Assembly: GCA_029237695.1 (NCBI GenBank)
Contig: CM055265.1
Span: forward strand, 220,771,679-220,835,678
Direction: 5' to 3'
Origin: Conchocele bisecta
Lineage: Eukaryota > Mollusca > Bivalvia > Lucinida > Thyasiridae
DNA: 64,000 nt
Shown: piece after piece, positions 55,625-64,000 of the stretch
How the letters are laid out: each line of letters opens with the position of its first letter
How positions within the stretch are numbered: the stretch's first letter is position 1
Made by a program: the position numbers and the translations under genes
The notes under the pieces: model-generated
Told to the model about the DNA's origin: nothing
Seen by the model: the letters and a program-made list of their open reading frames with translations, nothing else
The model's database searches: none

Positions 55625-58600
55625 ATGATAACGCCAGAAGTAGAAAGTTTGAGAAAAGAAGCAGAATATCTAGAGATTACTTATAGTAAACGGTTGAGAG
55701 TTATGGTGTTGACAAAGCTGATAAACGCCACAAAGAATGAGGCGTTTATGAAGCGGTTTACCCGCGCCCACAAACGAGGAGCCTTTAAATACCTCTCACT
55801 AGCAGAGGAAGTTGGTAACATAATTCAAAAAGAAAGTATTGCGGTATTAAGGGCTAGTGTAATAAAACCTTCAAGCACCAATAATTGTCCCAAATTAGAC
55901 GCACAGGTGACTCAATACCAAATAATAAGAACAAATCTATCGTTCGCGCGATAGTGGCAGAAGGTGAAGAAATATTGGGGGCTCATGATGAAACATTGGA
56001 AAAGGTAGAAAAGGGAAGACAGGTAGTTACATTATCCTTTCGTAAAAACATTGACATCAACGAGTCTGAACGCATGTCCGATAAACTCACTCCGTATCTA
56101 ACAACAAATTTTTATTTCAGATATTCATATTCTTACAAGCTAGAACATATGGAGGAAACTAAAAATGGAAAACCTATAACTATAATAATGCACAAAAATC
56201 TCGGTAGCGAACCACTATCATCAATGAAAACCGTTAAAAAATGGCTGTCAGATAAGGAGCAAACACGAATAATGTCCGATAAAATAGACAGACCGAATAC
56301 AAAGTGGAAGTTTGTAAGATGGGTGGAGGTTTTCGTAAAGTTAATACAGGGCAATAGTGGAATAGATTTGGGACTACAATCTAAAGAAGCAGCGGGAGGA
56401 GAACTTCCAGAATGGTTGAAGAATAAAAAAGGTATGTATTCTTTAGATAAGTATAATGACGACCTTTGTCTGTTCAGATGTTTAGCGATGCATATGGCAG
56501 GTAAAAGACCTGACAGATGTACGGACAAGGCGAAAGAATTTAATAAGCAATATTTCGGTAGTAATGTGGTTTCACCAATTCCTTTTTCAGATCTGAAGAA
56601 GGTTGAAGAGTTTTTTAAAATCGGTATGGAAGTATATCAACCGACCAAATGTGACGTATGGTGGTTGAAAAAGGTACCAGCACACTAACTACATGGAAAT
56701 AGGTAATAAACCAATGACAATAGGACTGTTTAATAATCACACATTTCTGATAAAAAACCTTAAAAACCTATCTAAAGTTTACGCCTGCGATAATTACAAA
56801 CAGAAATTCACGAAAGCGAGTAATATGAAGAGACACGGACCAAAATGTATGAAAGGTGAGACAAAAGTAATATGTGATGGTAATTATGTAGAGCGCCCGC
56901 GTTCGTCGTTCGAGAAAGCGTTCTACCCAAAATGTTCTAACAGTTATGGGGCGATCGATTGGATGTACTCTGTGGAAAAGCGGGAGGGAATTCACATTCA
57001 CCACGAACAGTGCGGACATGGGGGTGAAATATGGATTTTAGGAGCTCCAGTAGATTGATACTGTCAAGAAAACAATACCGTATATCAATATCACGGCTGT
57101 TACTGGCATGGGTGCGAGATTCATGCAAAGCATAGAAAAAAAGAACGCGCATCCACTATGAGAAGAGATACATTTATTAGAAGAAGCAAAGAATTCAACC
57201 TAGTAGTTATGTGGGAATGCGAATTCCAAAGAACGGGTAAGGATATAAAGATCGGTTGCGACACTACTCTTTATCCATATCAGATAGTATATGATTTTGA
57301 GGCGTATCTCAACCCAGAATTTAAAACGCTAGGTAATAGTTTAGAGTACGAAGCTGAGCACGTTCCGTAAGTGTTAGTATAGGGAGATAATTTCTCAAGA
57401 ACAGTAACTCATATTTGTGATAAAGATACTGCAAAACTTATAGAAAAATTCATAGAAGATTTGAAAGTCAGGGGAAAAGCTATAAGAGAAGAAGTGTGGT
57501 TAAGATATGGGTTTAATACAGAACATTTACGTAAAAACCAAATCGCCAAGATCGAACAGTGGATAGAGCAAGTACCGGTTATAGGTTTTAACAGCAGTAA
57601 GTACGATATAAACTTAATAAAGAAATACCTAGTAGGCGAACTGGCATCAACAACAAAGAAAGTAATGGTCGGAAAACGGGCAAACGCAGCAATATTTCTA
57701 TTTACTCCGGAGTTTAGATTTCTTGATGTAATACTTTACCTAGGACCGGGTGTAAGTTACGATAGTTGGATAAAAGCCTACGACTGCAAAGGACAGAAAT
57801 CTTTCTTTCCTTATGAGTGGTTCGATTCTCCAGACAAATTTAATAACCCAGGACTGCCTGATATAGAGAATTGGTATTCCAAACTATCGGGGAAAATGTT
57901 ACTAGATGAAAAGAATATGAAAACTTTCAGAGATTGGTTGAAATATTATAACGATTTAGATGTAGCACCGTTCCTAGAAGCGGTGGAAAAAATGTGTGAA
58001 TTTTATAAACACAGAGGTGTGGATATTTTCAAAGATGCGGTAACACTACCGGGTGTGGCTATACAATATTTATTGAGAGGAACCATTAAAGAACAAAAAT
58101 CTATACAGGAGGGGGCTCTATATGCACCAAAAGAAGAAACATACGAAATGATGAAAGACGCTCTAGTCGGGGGTCCATCAATCGTATTTACACGCTATGC
58201 AGAAGCCGGTGTTTCAAATATTGGATCTAATTCAACAGGAATTAACAAACCTTGCAAGGCTCTTTTGGGGTATGATGCAAACGCGTTATATTTATCTACG
58301 TTAAATAAAGATATGCCGTGTGGGAGAGAAACTATACACCATATAGATACCCCACATAATCCTAAATTTATTAAAACGTTTTGTAAAAGAGTTTTATCTG
58401 GAGACTGGTTTGGGTTTGCGGAGGTGGATATAGAAGTTCCACACAACTTAAAAGATAAGTTTTCTGAAATGTCTCCACTTTTTATAAACAGAGAAGTAGA
58501 TGTTGATGAGGTTCCAGAACACATGATAAAATATTTGGAAGATACTGGAAGAACTAGAGGAAATGGAAGAAAATTGGTAGGATCTATGTCGGCCATCAAA

Positions 58601-59539
58601 GTGCTGCTGTACGCGCCACTATTGAAATGGTATTTAAAACACGGCCTAGAAATAACGGGAGTTCATCGTGTTATAGATTATATTAGTGGTAAACCCTTCG
58701 AATGGTTCGCAAAAGAAGTTACAGCCGCAAGACGAACAGGCGATGTAGAACCAAATAAGAAACCAGTAGCGGATATAATGAAAATATTAGGCAATTCGTG
58801 TTGTGGAAAAATGATAGAGGCAAAAGAGAGACATTTAAATACGACATATACACAAGACGAAACCTGTGTTGACAAAGCGTTAAGATCTGCATTATTTGAT
58901 GATTTGGAAGAGATAGGAGATGCGTACGAAATATCTTCCCGAAAACCCCGGTGTGCAGTAAAGAGCCCCTTCCACTGTGGAATAGCGGTTTATCAACTCG
59001 CTAAATTGAGAATGTTGGAATTTTACTACGAATTTCTAGACAAATACGTAAAAAGAGAAGACTTTGAATTAATACAGATGGACACGGATAGTATGTATAT
59101 AGGAGTTAGTGGAAAAACGATACAGGAATTGATTAGACCTAACTTACTAGACGAGTTTGAAAAAAAATATCAATGGTTAGCTTGGGATAAATGGAGCGAA
59201 AGAGAGCCAGGACTTTTCAAAATGGAATTCAGCGGAGATAGGGCGATAGCGTTATCTAGTATGTGTTATTTCGTAGAAAAATTTAATTCAATTAATAAAA
59301 ACTCTGCGAAAGGAATGTCCAAGAGAACTAACAATTTAAATTGGGATAGATATAAACGAGTACTAAGTGAAACTACAGAAGATGGAAAACACATTATAGA
59401 TGTATCACAAAATAGAGGATTTAAAATGAAAGACGGCGTTATGAAAACGTACTGTCAACAAAAATTAGGACTCTCGGCGTACTACGATAAAAGACGCGTG
59501 TTACCAGATGGAATACATACAGAATTTCTCTTGATTTAA
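55625..59539 (+). pseudogene. polB: Polinton protein-primed family B DNA polymerase (pPolB), several lesions
   Basis: About 1,300 codons, normal for Polinton polymerases. The N-terminal part (55625-56688, two frames) contains GMYSLDKYNDDLCLFRCLAM. 56693-57055 has a C2H2-like cluster and HIHHEQCGHGGE, then a stop TGA (57056-57058) in an otherwise continuous frame that carries YHGCYWHGCEIH. Exo I YDFEAYL is at 57290-57310. Two in-frame stops follow (57368-57370 and 57380-57382), apparently caused by two nearby compensating indels. The last frame, 57461-59539, holds Exo II GFNSSKYD, Exo III YYNDLD, motif A YDANALYL, motif B KILGNSCCGK and motif C MDTDSMY, so polymerase catalytic motifs are intact. 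The enzyme replicates the element by protein priming. At least two frame changes and three stops show decay. The C-terminus looks complete. Confidence 0.92.
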
Positions 59540-60161
59540 GCAATCGGGGGCAGTGCGGAGACCACGGCGGGCAGCCTGGCCACCCACTCGGTCGATCGCG
59601 AATGAGGGTCTACAAGTTCTTTGGCATATTGGTATCCGAACAGTCTCTCAGCCAGTGTTCGATTGAACCGCTCCACGATCCCCTGGTCCCGGTGGATGTT
59701 GACGCGGCCGCGTCTGATAGAAACTTTGTGCTTAGACAATAGCTGATAGACCGCGCCCATGAACTCGCGGCCGGGATCGAGCGAGCCTCGGCCACCTCCT
59801 TAGACTCTTTAGTGGCCAACGGCTCAGCCCCCTTATAACGACTCGCTACGTCAACGATTGTCAGTGCGTACTTGTACGTTTTGCGACCGACGCGATCGTG
59901 AGGGAGAAACAGGAGATCCGCTTGGTGAACTTGGTTCGGCACCGGCACGTCGAATTTCGGGCGCGGAATATTGTGAGGCGCGGGTAAATAGATCTGCCAG
60001 ATGGCCTGTTTCTTGAGCCATTCCTTGACAGCGTTTTCTGAAACCTTGGTCGCCGCCGCGAGGTTCTTGATGACCGCGAGTCCCTTCCAGTAGCCACGTG
60101 GGCTATAGTACGTATTCGCTAGCTTGCGCGTTAGTTTGGTATCAAGTTTGTGCGTGTTCAT
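59536..60161 (-). pseudogene. int: Polinton integrase (rve/DDE), internal deletion and truncated C-terminus
   Basis: It starts at ATG 60161 with MNTHKLDTKLTRKL and contains the integrase core: first catalytic Asp in HQADLLFL (codon 59918-59916), second Asp in DPGREF (59778-59776, other frame) and the Glu in GIVERFNRTLAERLFG (59673-59671). 34 residues lie between the second Asp and Glu. Between EVAEA and DPGREF roughly 20 family residues are missing and the frame changes, so a small deletion broke it near 59785. After LPAVVSAL the protein ends abruptly at a TAA whose bases overlap the polymerase stop; the usual C-terminal (chromodomain-like) part is absent. Integrase inserts the element into host DNA. 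This copy cannot be functional. Confidence 0.9.
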
Positions 60162-60225
60162 CGTATGCGATGTATTCTAATATATCGGACAATCTCCAAC
60201 ATGCCCTCGCCAGTTCGTCCGGTAA

Positions 60226-60492
60226 CTACGTCGTTGATAATAAACCTTTGTTGGAAGCACAATTCAGATTGGTTTTGGAGGTTAAGTTCTGAAGGAACTC
60301 GGAGGAATCAATTGGAGTTGAGGAGGAATCTAACATCTGCTTTGCGAAAAGGGTGGCCGCTTTTTCGTTCTCGCGCCACGTCTCGAGAGAATCTCGGGCC
60401 AGACGAATCATACTCTTTACGCCAGCTATACGATGTTTTTGGTCAGTGTAGCCTACATCGATCATAGCGTAATAAAGTTCGTCAACTAACAT
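60226..60492 (-). CDS. Small Polinton protein, unknown function (88 aa)
   Basis: An open frame from ATG 60492, starting MLVDELYYAMIDVGYTDQKH, predicted mostly helical and charged (RLARDSLETWRENEKAATLF). It lies between integrase and the two-TM gene in the same direction. I recognise no functional domain. Placement and lack of stops support a real gene. The last residues (about 70-88) look low in constraint. Confidence 0.55.
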   Translation of the reverse strand: MLVDELYYAMIDVGYTDQKHRIAGVKSMIRLARDSLETWRENEKAATLFAKQMLDSSSTPIDSSEFLQNLTSKTNLNCASNKGLLSTT

Positions 60493-60540
60493 CGTTCTAT
60501 ATATATATTTTTATAAAAAAAATGTTTTTTAAATAATTAA

Positions 60541-60972
60541 TTAATTAATTTGTTCAATATAGTAGCCGACGAGACACACCACACCCATTCCCACGAAGAT
60601 GAACGCGATCTCGAGGTCTTTTTGGGCCTCTGACGGTACATAGAAATCTAAAAGTTTGGGCTCGGGATCCATTGGATCGAGACTTTTCTGCGGATATGCC
60701 AGCGCGTACTCGCGGTTGGCTTCTTCAACGTTCTGGAAAGTTTGCGCGGCGTGATTCTCACGGCGAAGCTCTTCGTTGACCCAGTCCAAATGGGCGGTTC
60801 GTTTTTTCGACCACGCTTCCTTTGCGCTATTGAGTTGTTCTACAGCTAAATCGTGACGCTTGCGCTCCTCATCCACGTTCGAGCTTCTCATTTTTGAGAA
60901 TATAAAGTTGCTACCGCTGAACGCCAATGCGTTTACAAGTGCACCACCTATCATTATTCCGATCGAAGCCAT
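60541..60972 (-). CDS. Polinton membrane protein with N- and C-terminal hydrophobic segments (143 aa)
   Basis: It starts MASIGIMIGGALVNALAFSG (hydrophobic, residues 3-28) and has a charged, helical middle rich in E, K and R (HLDWVNEELRRENHAAQTF). It ends with a second hydrophobic segment, IAFIFVGMGVVCLVGYYI (about 122-139). The frame is intact. Its ATG immediately follows the stop of the next gene upstream (TAA at 60973-60975). Small membrane proteins of this form are common in invertebrate Polintons; their role is unknown, and association with virion or host membrane is only a suggestion. Confidence 0.65.
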   Translation of the reverse strand: MASIGIMIGGALVNALAFSGSNFIFSKMRSSNVDEERKRHDLAVEQLNSAKEAWSKKRTAHLDWVNEELRRENHAAQTFQNVEEANREYALAYPQKSLDPMDPEPKLLDFYVPSEAQKDLEIAFIFVGMGVVCLVGYYIEQIN

Positions 60973-61205
60973 TTATTTCCATATATTAGCAGGTAGAATT
61001 GCAACTTTAATTAGATAATCTCGGGTCCAAACTGAAGCCGCTACATCTAAGGTTGCGAGCCCTGCGTCTCTCACAGTAAAGTCCAATTTGAGAGTGGACC
61101 CTCCTAGGGCCATCTTTGATAGTCGAGCATACCGATACTGAAACCCGATATCACCACGGCGTGATAAAGCGCATTCACTATCATTTTACCATCTTGTTCA
61201 GCCAT
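60973..61205 (-). pseudogene. Small Polinton protein (~77 aa), frameshifted
   Basis: ATG at 61205 opens MAEQDGKMIVNALYHAVVIS, then the frame stops after about 33 codons. From about 61130 another frame continues with LDFTVRDAGLATLDVAASVW and ends at 60973-60975, directly before the next ATG. The 233-bp span is not a multiple of three, consistent with one indel near 61135. The first half is hydrophobic. No catalytic motif. Its opening segment is also found inverted at 61553-61583. Confidence 0.6.
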
Positions 61206-61238
61206 TGTTATAATTATTGCATATAAAATGGATCGCGA

Positions 61239-61677
61239 TCAATGTTTAAATGGGGTGCATCCAATCGTTTCGTAACTTTCGTAACCACCACCAACAACCC
61301 ACGGGGTCCAATCAGTTGGAGCAATCGGTTCCAATTCAATCGGTGGTGTTGTTGCACTCGGAACCGATTGCAGATGTTTTGCTGTCTCCGTCCCCAATCT
61401 CGATTGGAGTTTAGCCTCCCGAAGCTCGGCGAGTATTTTATCTTGTTGCCGCCCGCCCAGCTGCCTGTCTTTTTGTTTTTTTATGTCGTGCAACCCCAAA
61501 CTCCAATCGCGATTGCGTTGTAGGATCAATCGGATTCAACAGTGTTGAGGGAAGTGCTTTATCACGCCGTGGTGATATCCGGTTCGAAATTGGAGTTGGA
61601 GCAATCCCCAACGCCGTTGGAGGTGCAATCGGGGATTGCTGTTCCGTCACTCTCGCGGGTGTGTCTTGTGTCATCAT
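61239..61677 (-). pseudogene. Polinton hypothetical protein, Q/P/T-rich, frameshifted at an A run
   Basis: ATG at 61677 opens MMTQDTPARVTEQQSPIAPP. A second frame from about 61500 reads through a basic Q-rich stretch (KDRQLGGRQQDKILAELREA) to a stop at 61239. The switch lies at or near AAAAAAA (61465-61480), so an A-run indel or programmed slippage is possible; the 439-bp span is not a multiple of three. It overlaps the end of the upstream 269-codon gene. No domain recognised. Repeated CAATCG/CGATTG words give it a quasi-repetitive sequence. Confidence 0.5.
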
Positions 61678-62371
61678 TTATAATATTAGAGCTTATAGTT
61701 CGTGGGCATATATGTCCAAATTGACAGTGTTTACCCGTGGTCAACGCGGTTGTCAGTGGAGCTAAGTACATTCCAGACTTGTGATAAATTGAGCAGCAGG
61801 CTGTTCTAAAAGTGTGTCCTATGAAACGGTCAGTCTCTAGATCGTGAATCAACCCCTCGGTGTTTGGTGTAGGGAGAAGTATACTAACGGCGGTAGCGTA
61901 CAAACGAAAAGCCGCCGATCCAAGAGTTTTTGTCATCTCTGCCCCCAATTTGGATTCGTATCGCGCATACATTTTATCAATCTCCGCATCTGACATCTTA
62001 TCCACCTGACAAACTGAGAGACGCCTACCGAGATAATGCTCCGATTGTCCCCCAGCAACCAGCGCAGCTAGCCGCTCGCGTCGCGCCGCATTTTCATTCG
62101 TATCGGCCCCAATCGCGATTGTCAACCCCGATTGCTCTGTCGGAGTTGATGTTTCATTATCTTTCAGGATGTCGGCAGTCGGAGTTGAGGTTTCTTCCAT
62201 TAGCTGATCGAGAAGTTCGTCGCAGTTCATTATTGCTAATTTTCTTAAAATTAATTTAATTATTCTAACAAGTCTCATCACTTTAACATATTGCCAAGCG
62301 CACCACCCGATACTTATGATCACCGTTATGCTCGCAACAAAGCTCGCAGCGGAGCACCAAATTGTTAACAT
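61562..62371 (-). CDS. Conserved Polinton protein of unknown function (up to 269 aa)
   Basis: The open frame from 62371 begins with a hydrophobic segment (residues 5-27, with IISIGWCAWQYV). An alternative start is the Met at residue 48 (MNCDELLDQLMEE). A low-complexity acidic/Thr region follows, then a helical region with ARRERLAALVAGGQSEHYLG, AEIDKMYARYESKLG and MTKTLGSAAFRLYA. A C-terminal part carries MYLAPLTTALTTGKHCQFGH. This last combination is typical for invertebrate Polintons, but the function is not known. The final ~38 residues overlap the next gene and may not be original. The frame is intact. Confidence 0.65.
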   Translation of the reverse strand: MLTIWCSAASFVASITVIISIGWCAWQYVKVMRLVRIIKLILRKLAIMNCDELLDQLMEETSTPTADILKDNETSTPTEQSGLTIAIGADTNENAARRERLAALVAGGQSEHYLGRRLSVCQVDKMSDAEIDKMYARYESKLGAEMTKTLGSAAFRLYATAVSILLPTPNTEGLIHDLETDRFIGHTFRTACCSIYHKSGMYLAPLTTALTTGKHCQFGHICPRTISSNIINDDTRHTRESDGTAIPDCTSNGVGDCSNSNFEPDITTA

Positions 62372-62372
62372 T

Positions 62373-62535
62373 GTTAACCATTGTTCAGCATTTGTTCAAC
62401 ATTTGTTAAGCATTTCTTCAGCATTGTTCAGCAATTGCTAATTAATAATTTTGAAAAAATTAAGAAAATTATAAAAAAATTGTTAAGCATTTACTCAGCA
62501 GTTACTAATTTTTTCAAAATTATTAATTAATAACT
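62373..62535. other. AT-rich spacer with perfect 23-bp inverted repeat
   Basis: 62440-62462 (AATTAATAATTTTGAAAAAA plus TTA) is the exact inverse of 62506-62528, with a 43-bp loop. Direct repeats of GTTAAGCATTT and TCAGCA lie on both sides. It separates the ATPase stop from the upstream end of the 269-codon gene. Terminator, origin-like or promoter roles are all possible. Confidence 0.7.
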
Positions 62536-63201
62536 TTATAAGCAGTTGGTTGATCGATCAGTCTTTAGCAGAAGCTTGGCGTGCTTAGTTTCGGAAAGCA
62601 TCTGTCGAACCTCCAGGCGCTCCTCGCGCGTTGGGATAACGTCATTCTCTCGAAGACAGTCATCGAATGAGTCTCGGTCCTTGCAGTGAAAGAGGGCGAT
62701 CCATTTCGTTTGCTCGCGCAGATCCTTGAGGGCGGCGTTGTATTTTTGAGTGGAGATCCATACGCTTTGCCTCGCATGGCGGCCAGAAAATGCGAGCTCG
62801 GAGAGCACGTCCTTCTTTTTGGTAATCGCCGCCTTGGCCGAGCAATCGTTAATCACATATATGGTGGGCTCACCCTGGAATCTTTGGTATAAACCACGCA
62901 ACCAATCGTGAAGCCTATCACCGGGGTCAATAACGTATACCTCAGGGTCGGTCCATATCCACAGGCGCCGCTGATAAGTATCGTTGTGCTGCACAGTGGG
63001 ACATAGGATCACAATGTGACGAAAGGCATCGCGGTAGGACCCCTCGAGTAAGTCGATGATGAAAACCGTTTTTCCACATCCTGTCTGCCCACATATTATG
63101 GCAGAGTGGGCATCTCCAATCGTGAATTGGTATTGATTGCTAAATAAATCGTTAGATAATTTTTGTATTAAATCAGTAGATCGCTGATACGTATCGGCCA
63201 T
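62536..63201 (-). CDS. Polinton A32-like genome-packaging ATPase (FtsK/HerA superfamily), 221 aa
   Basis: Intact frame from ATG 63201. Walker A GQTGCGKT is at residues 38-45. The Walker B strand IYVIND is at 114-119, where the usual first acidic residue is Asn118 followed by Asp119. ELAFSGRHARQSVWISTQKY (about 134-153) fits the sensor region of this family. Length is normal. The protein pumps the genome into the capsid. Its start overlaps the end of the capsid gene by 29 bp, as expected for a virion-assembly module. It appears intact except for the Asn in Walker B. That residue may vary in the family or be a decay substitution. Confidence 0.9.
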   Translation of the reverse strand: MADTYQRSTDLIQKLSNDLFSNQYQFTIGDAHSAIICGQTGCGKTVFIIDLLEGSYRDAFRHIVILCPTVQHNDTYQRRLWIWTDPEVYVIDPGDRLHDWLRGLYQRFQGEPTIYVINDCSAKAAITKKKDVLSELAFSGRHARQSVWISTQKYNAALKDLREQTKWIALFHCKDRDSFDDCLRENDVIPTREERLEVRQMLSETKHAKLLLKTDRSTNCL

Positions 63202-64000
63202 CTTCGATGTTCAGTTGTGCGTCTGTAATTATATATAAGTACACGTTCAATGCGCCAGCTCCGTCCGCCTCTTTGGTTATCTGGATCGTCACACCCTCTC
63301 TAGCGTTCTCAACTTGACGTCCGCTACCGTGCATTTGGTCGTCGTCGCTGGCTCGCATGTCTAGCCATAATGCATATTTGGTAGTCAGGAACTCCGCGAG
63401 GGAGACGGCCGATAGCTGCAGGTCTTTGGCAACCGTGGCAACCTCCGGGGAACGCTTAGAGCCGGAAGCAAACTGTTTTCTGACTTCGTCCCACTGCTGG
63501 TGCGCGCGAAGACCCGCGCTGTTGAGTTTATTGGGGACTCCCTCGATCGTCACCTTGACCTTCGTGATTTTGGGGTTATAGAATTTGTCGGTTTTTCTAG
63601 CACCGAACGCGAACCGAGCATCCTCGAACAGCATCAGTATACCTTTCATAGAGCGGGCAGGTACATTGACATACAATATTCCACAATGTATCGCTTTTGT
63701 CTTTCGTCATCTTACGGTGGCGAAGAACTCGATCGTAAAGTATGGCAACGCGCCCGGCGTACTGGGTTCTGATCAATCGTGCGAGTTCGGGCATCGTGAC
63801 CATGTCGTACTTCAGCGAAACATTGTCGATCGTATACGTCGATAACATGTCGGTGGCTATGAGAACTCGGCCGTAGTCGTTGAACGTTAGTTCGTATTCG
63901 AGGCGGTCAGCCAAAGCACTCTGATAGTATGGCATGTGACTCTCCAGCAACTCAAAGTCGAGCGGGATGTAGAAGCGGTTGCCGTAAGCGGCTGCGATCG
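63173..64000 (-). pseudogene. Polinton major capsid protein (double jelly-roll), C-terminal part, frameshifted and cut by window edge
   Basis: Reading enters from the right edge with IPLDFELLESHMPYYQSALA and continues with LEYELTFNDYG, YTIDNVSLKYDM and RIAILYDRVL-type text. It shifts frame near 63680 and continues from about 63676 with ARSMKGILMLFEDARF, NPKITKVKVTIEGVP, LTTKYALWLDMR and a terminal TDAQLNIEDGRYVSAIY. The IPL-F segment resembles the linker before the second jelly roll of double jelly-roll capsid proteins, and the strand-rich pattern fits. The protein forms the icosahedral shell. One indel separates the two frames. The N-terminal half lies outside the window. The assignment rests on family resemblance and position next to the ATPase. 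Confidence 0.75.

Larger units (their letters stand above)
55059..64000. mobile_element. Polinton/Maverick element, left part; runs off the window
   Basis: Protein-primed DNA polymerase B, retroviral-type integrase, A32-like packaging ATPase and a double jelly-roll capsid protein together define a Polinton. The candidate terminus AGTAGGATAGAGGG at 55059 starts with AG, as Polinton ends do. An imperfect hairpin (AGAGGG...CCCTCT, about 55065-55120) follows it. The right terminus, protease and minor capsid gene are not in the window. Genes left of 59539 run mostly on +, those to the right on -. Lesions in most genes make this copy inactive. The exact left end and its target duplication (possibly TACACC) cannot be confirmed without the right end. 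Confidence 0.93.

Noticed and set aside
61930..62259. 109-codon plus-strand ORF inside the Polinton block.
   Set aside because: Antisense shadow of the conserved 269-codon minus-strand gene.

Overview
This is eukaryotic, repeat-dominated DNA, most likely from a marine invertebrate and probably a bivalve mollusc. That guess rests on the density of foldback elements, the LINE and Polinton protein types and the satellite styles, not on a species-specific gene. Almost everything recognisable is mobile or satellite DNA. The only convincing host coding sequence is one short exon on the minus strand (40844-40958) that reads as the start of thymidine phosphorylase.

Layout. 1-3.1 kb holds foldback and MITE copies. 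3.1-8.3 kb is a nearly full-length but broken non-LTR retrotransposon (ORF1, then an endonuclease/reverse transcriptase ORF2). 10.2-12.5 kb has a 62-bp tandem repeat, a Tigger/pogo-like foldback and a hAT-like element. 12.7-16.65 kb is a decayed PIF/Harbinger transposon holding 1.1 kb of GGTC-type minisatellite, about 80 CCCTG repeats, the N-terminal part of a Harbinger transposase and a truncated LINE. It sits in the left arm of a large palindrome with tRNA-like modules; the right arm, near 18.13 kb, keeps the uninterrupted target and so shows a 3-bp CAG duplication.

18-36 kb holds more foldbacks, two GATA microsatellites with the same flank, a minus-strand LINE tail, two matched 145-bp hairpins and CRE-like palindromes. 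36-45 kb is poorer in elements but has many AAAATGGCGGCC-type motifs and the thymidine phosphorylase exon. 45.9-46.9 kb is a 38-bp minisatellite. 47-49.5 kb has TTAA-flanked piggyBac-like MITEs. 50.9-51.6 kb has two tRNA-Thr-like SINE heads. 53.4-54.9 kb has more foldbacks.

55.06 kb to the right edge is the left part of a Polinton/Maverick, a virus-like DNA transposon. It has a terminal AG-starting hairpin, a small antisense C2H2 zinc-finger ORF, protein-primed family B DNA polymerase (+), then a minus-strand block: integrase, small conserved proteins, packaging ATPase and major capsid protein running off the window. Polymerase, integrase, capsid and several small genes carry stops, indels or deletions, so this copy is dead. 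The polymerase and integrase stop codons overlap tail to tail exactly where base composition shifts from about 37% GC to 50-55% GC and where the integrase C-terminus is missing. This suggests a deletion or a fusion of two elements.

No intact autonomous system was found. The points most worth following are the Polinton junction, the Harbinger insertion with its preserved empty site, the microsatellite-bearing element ends, and the isolated host exon.
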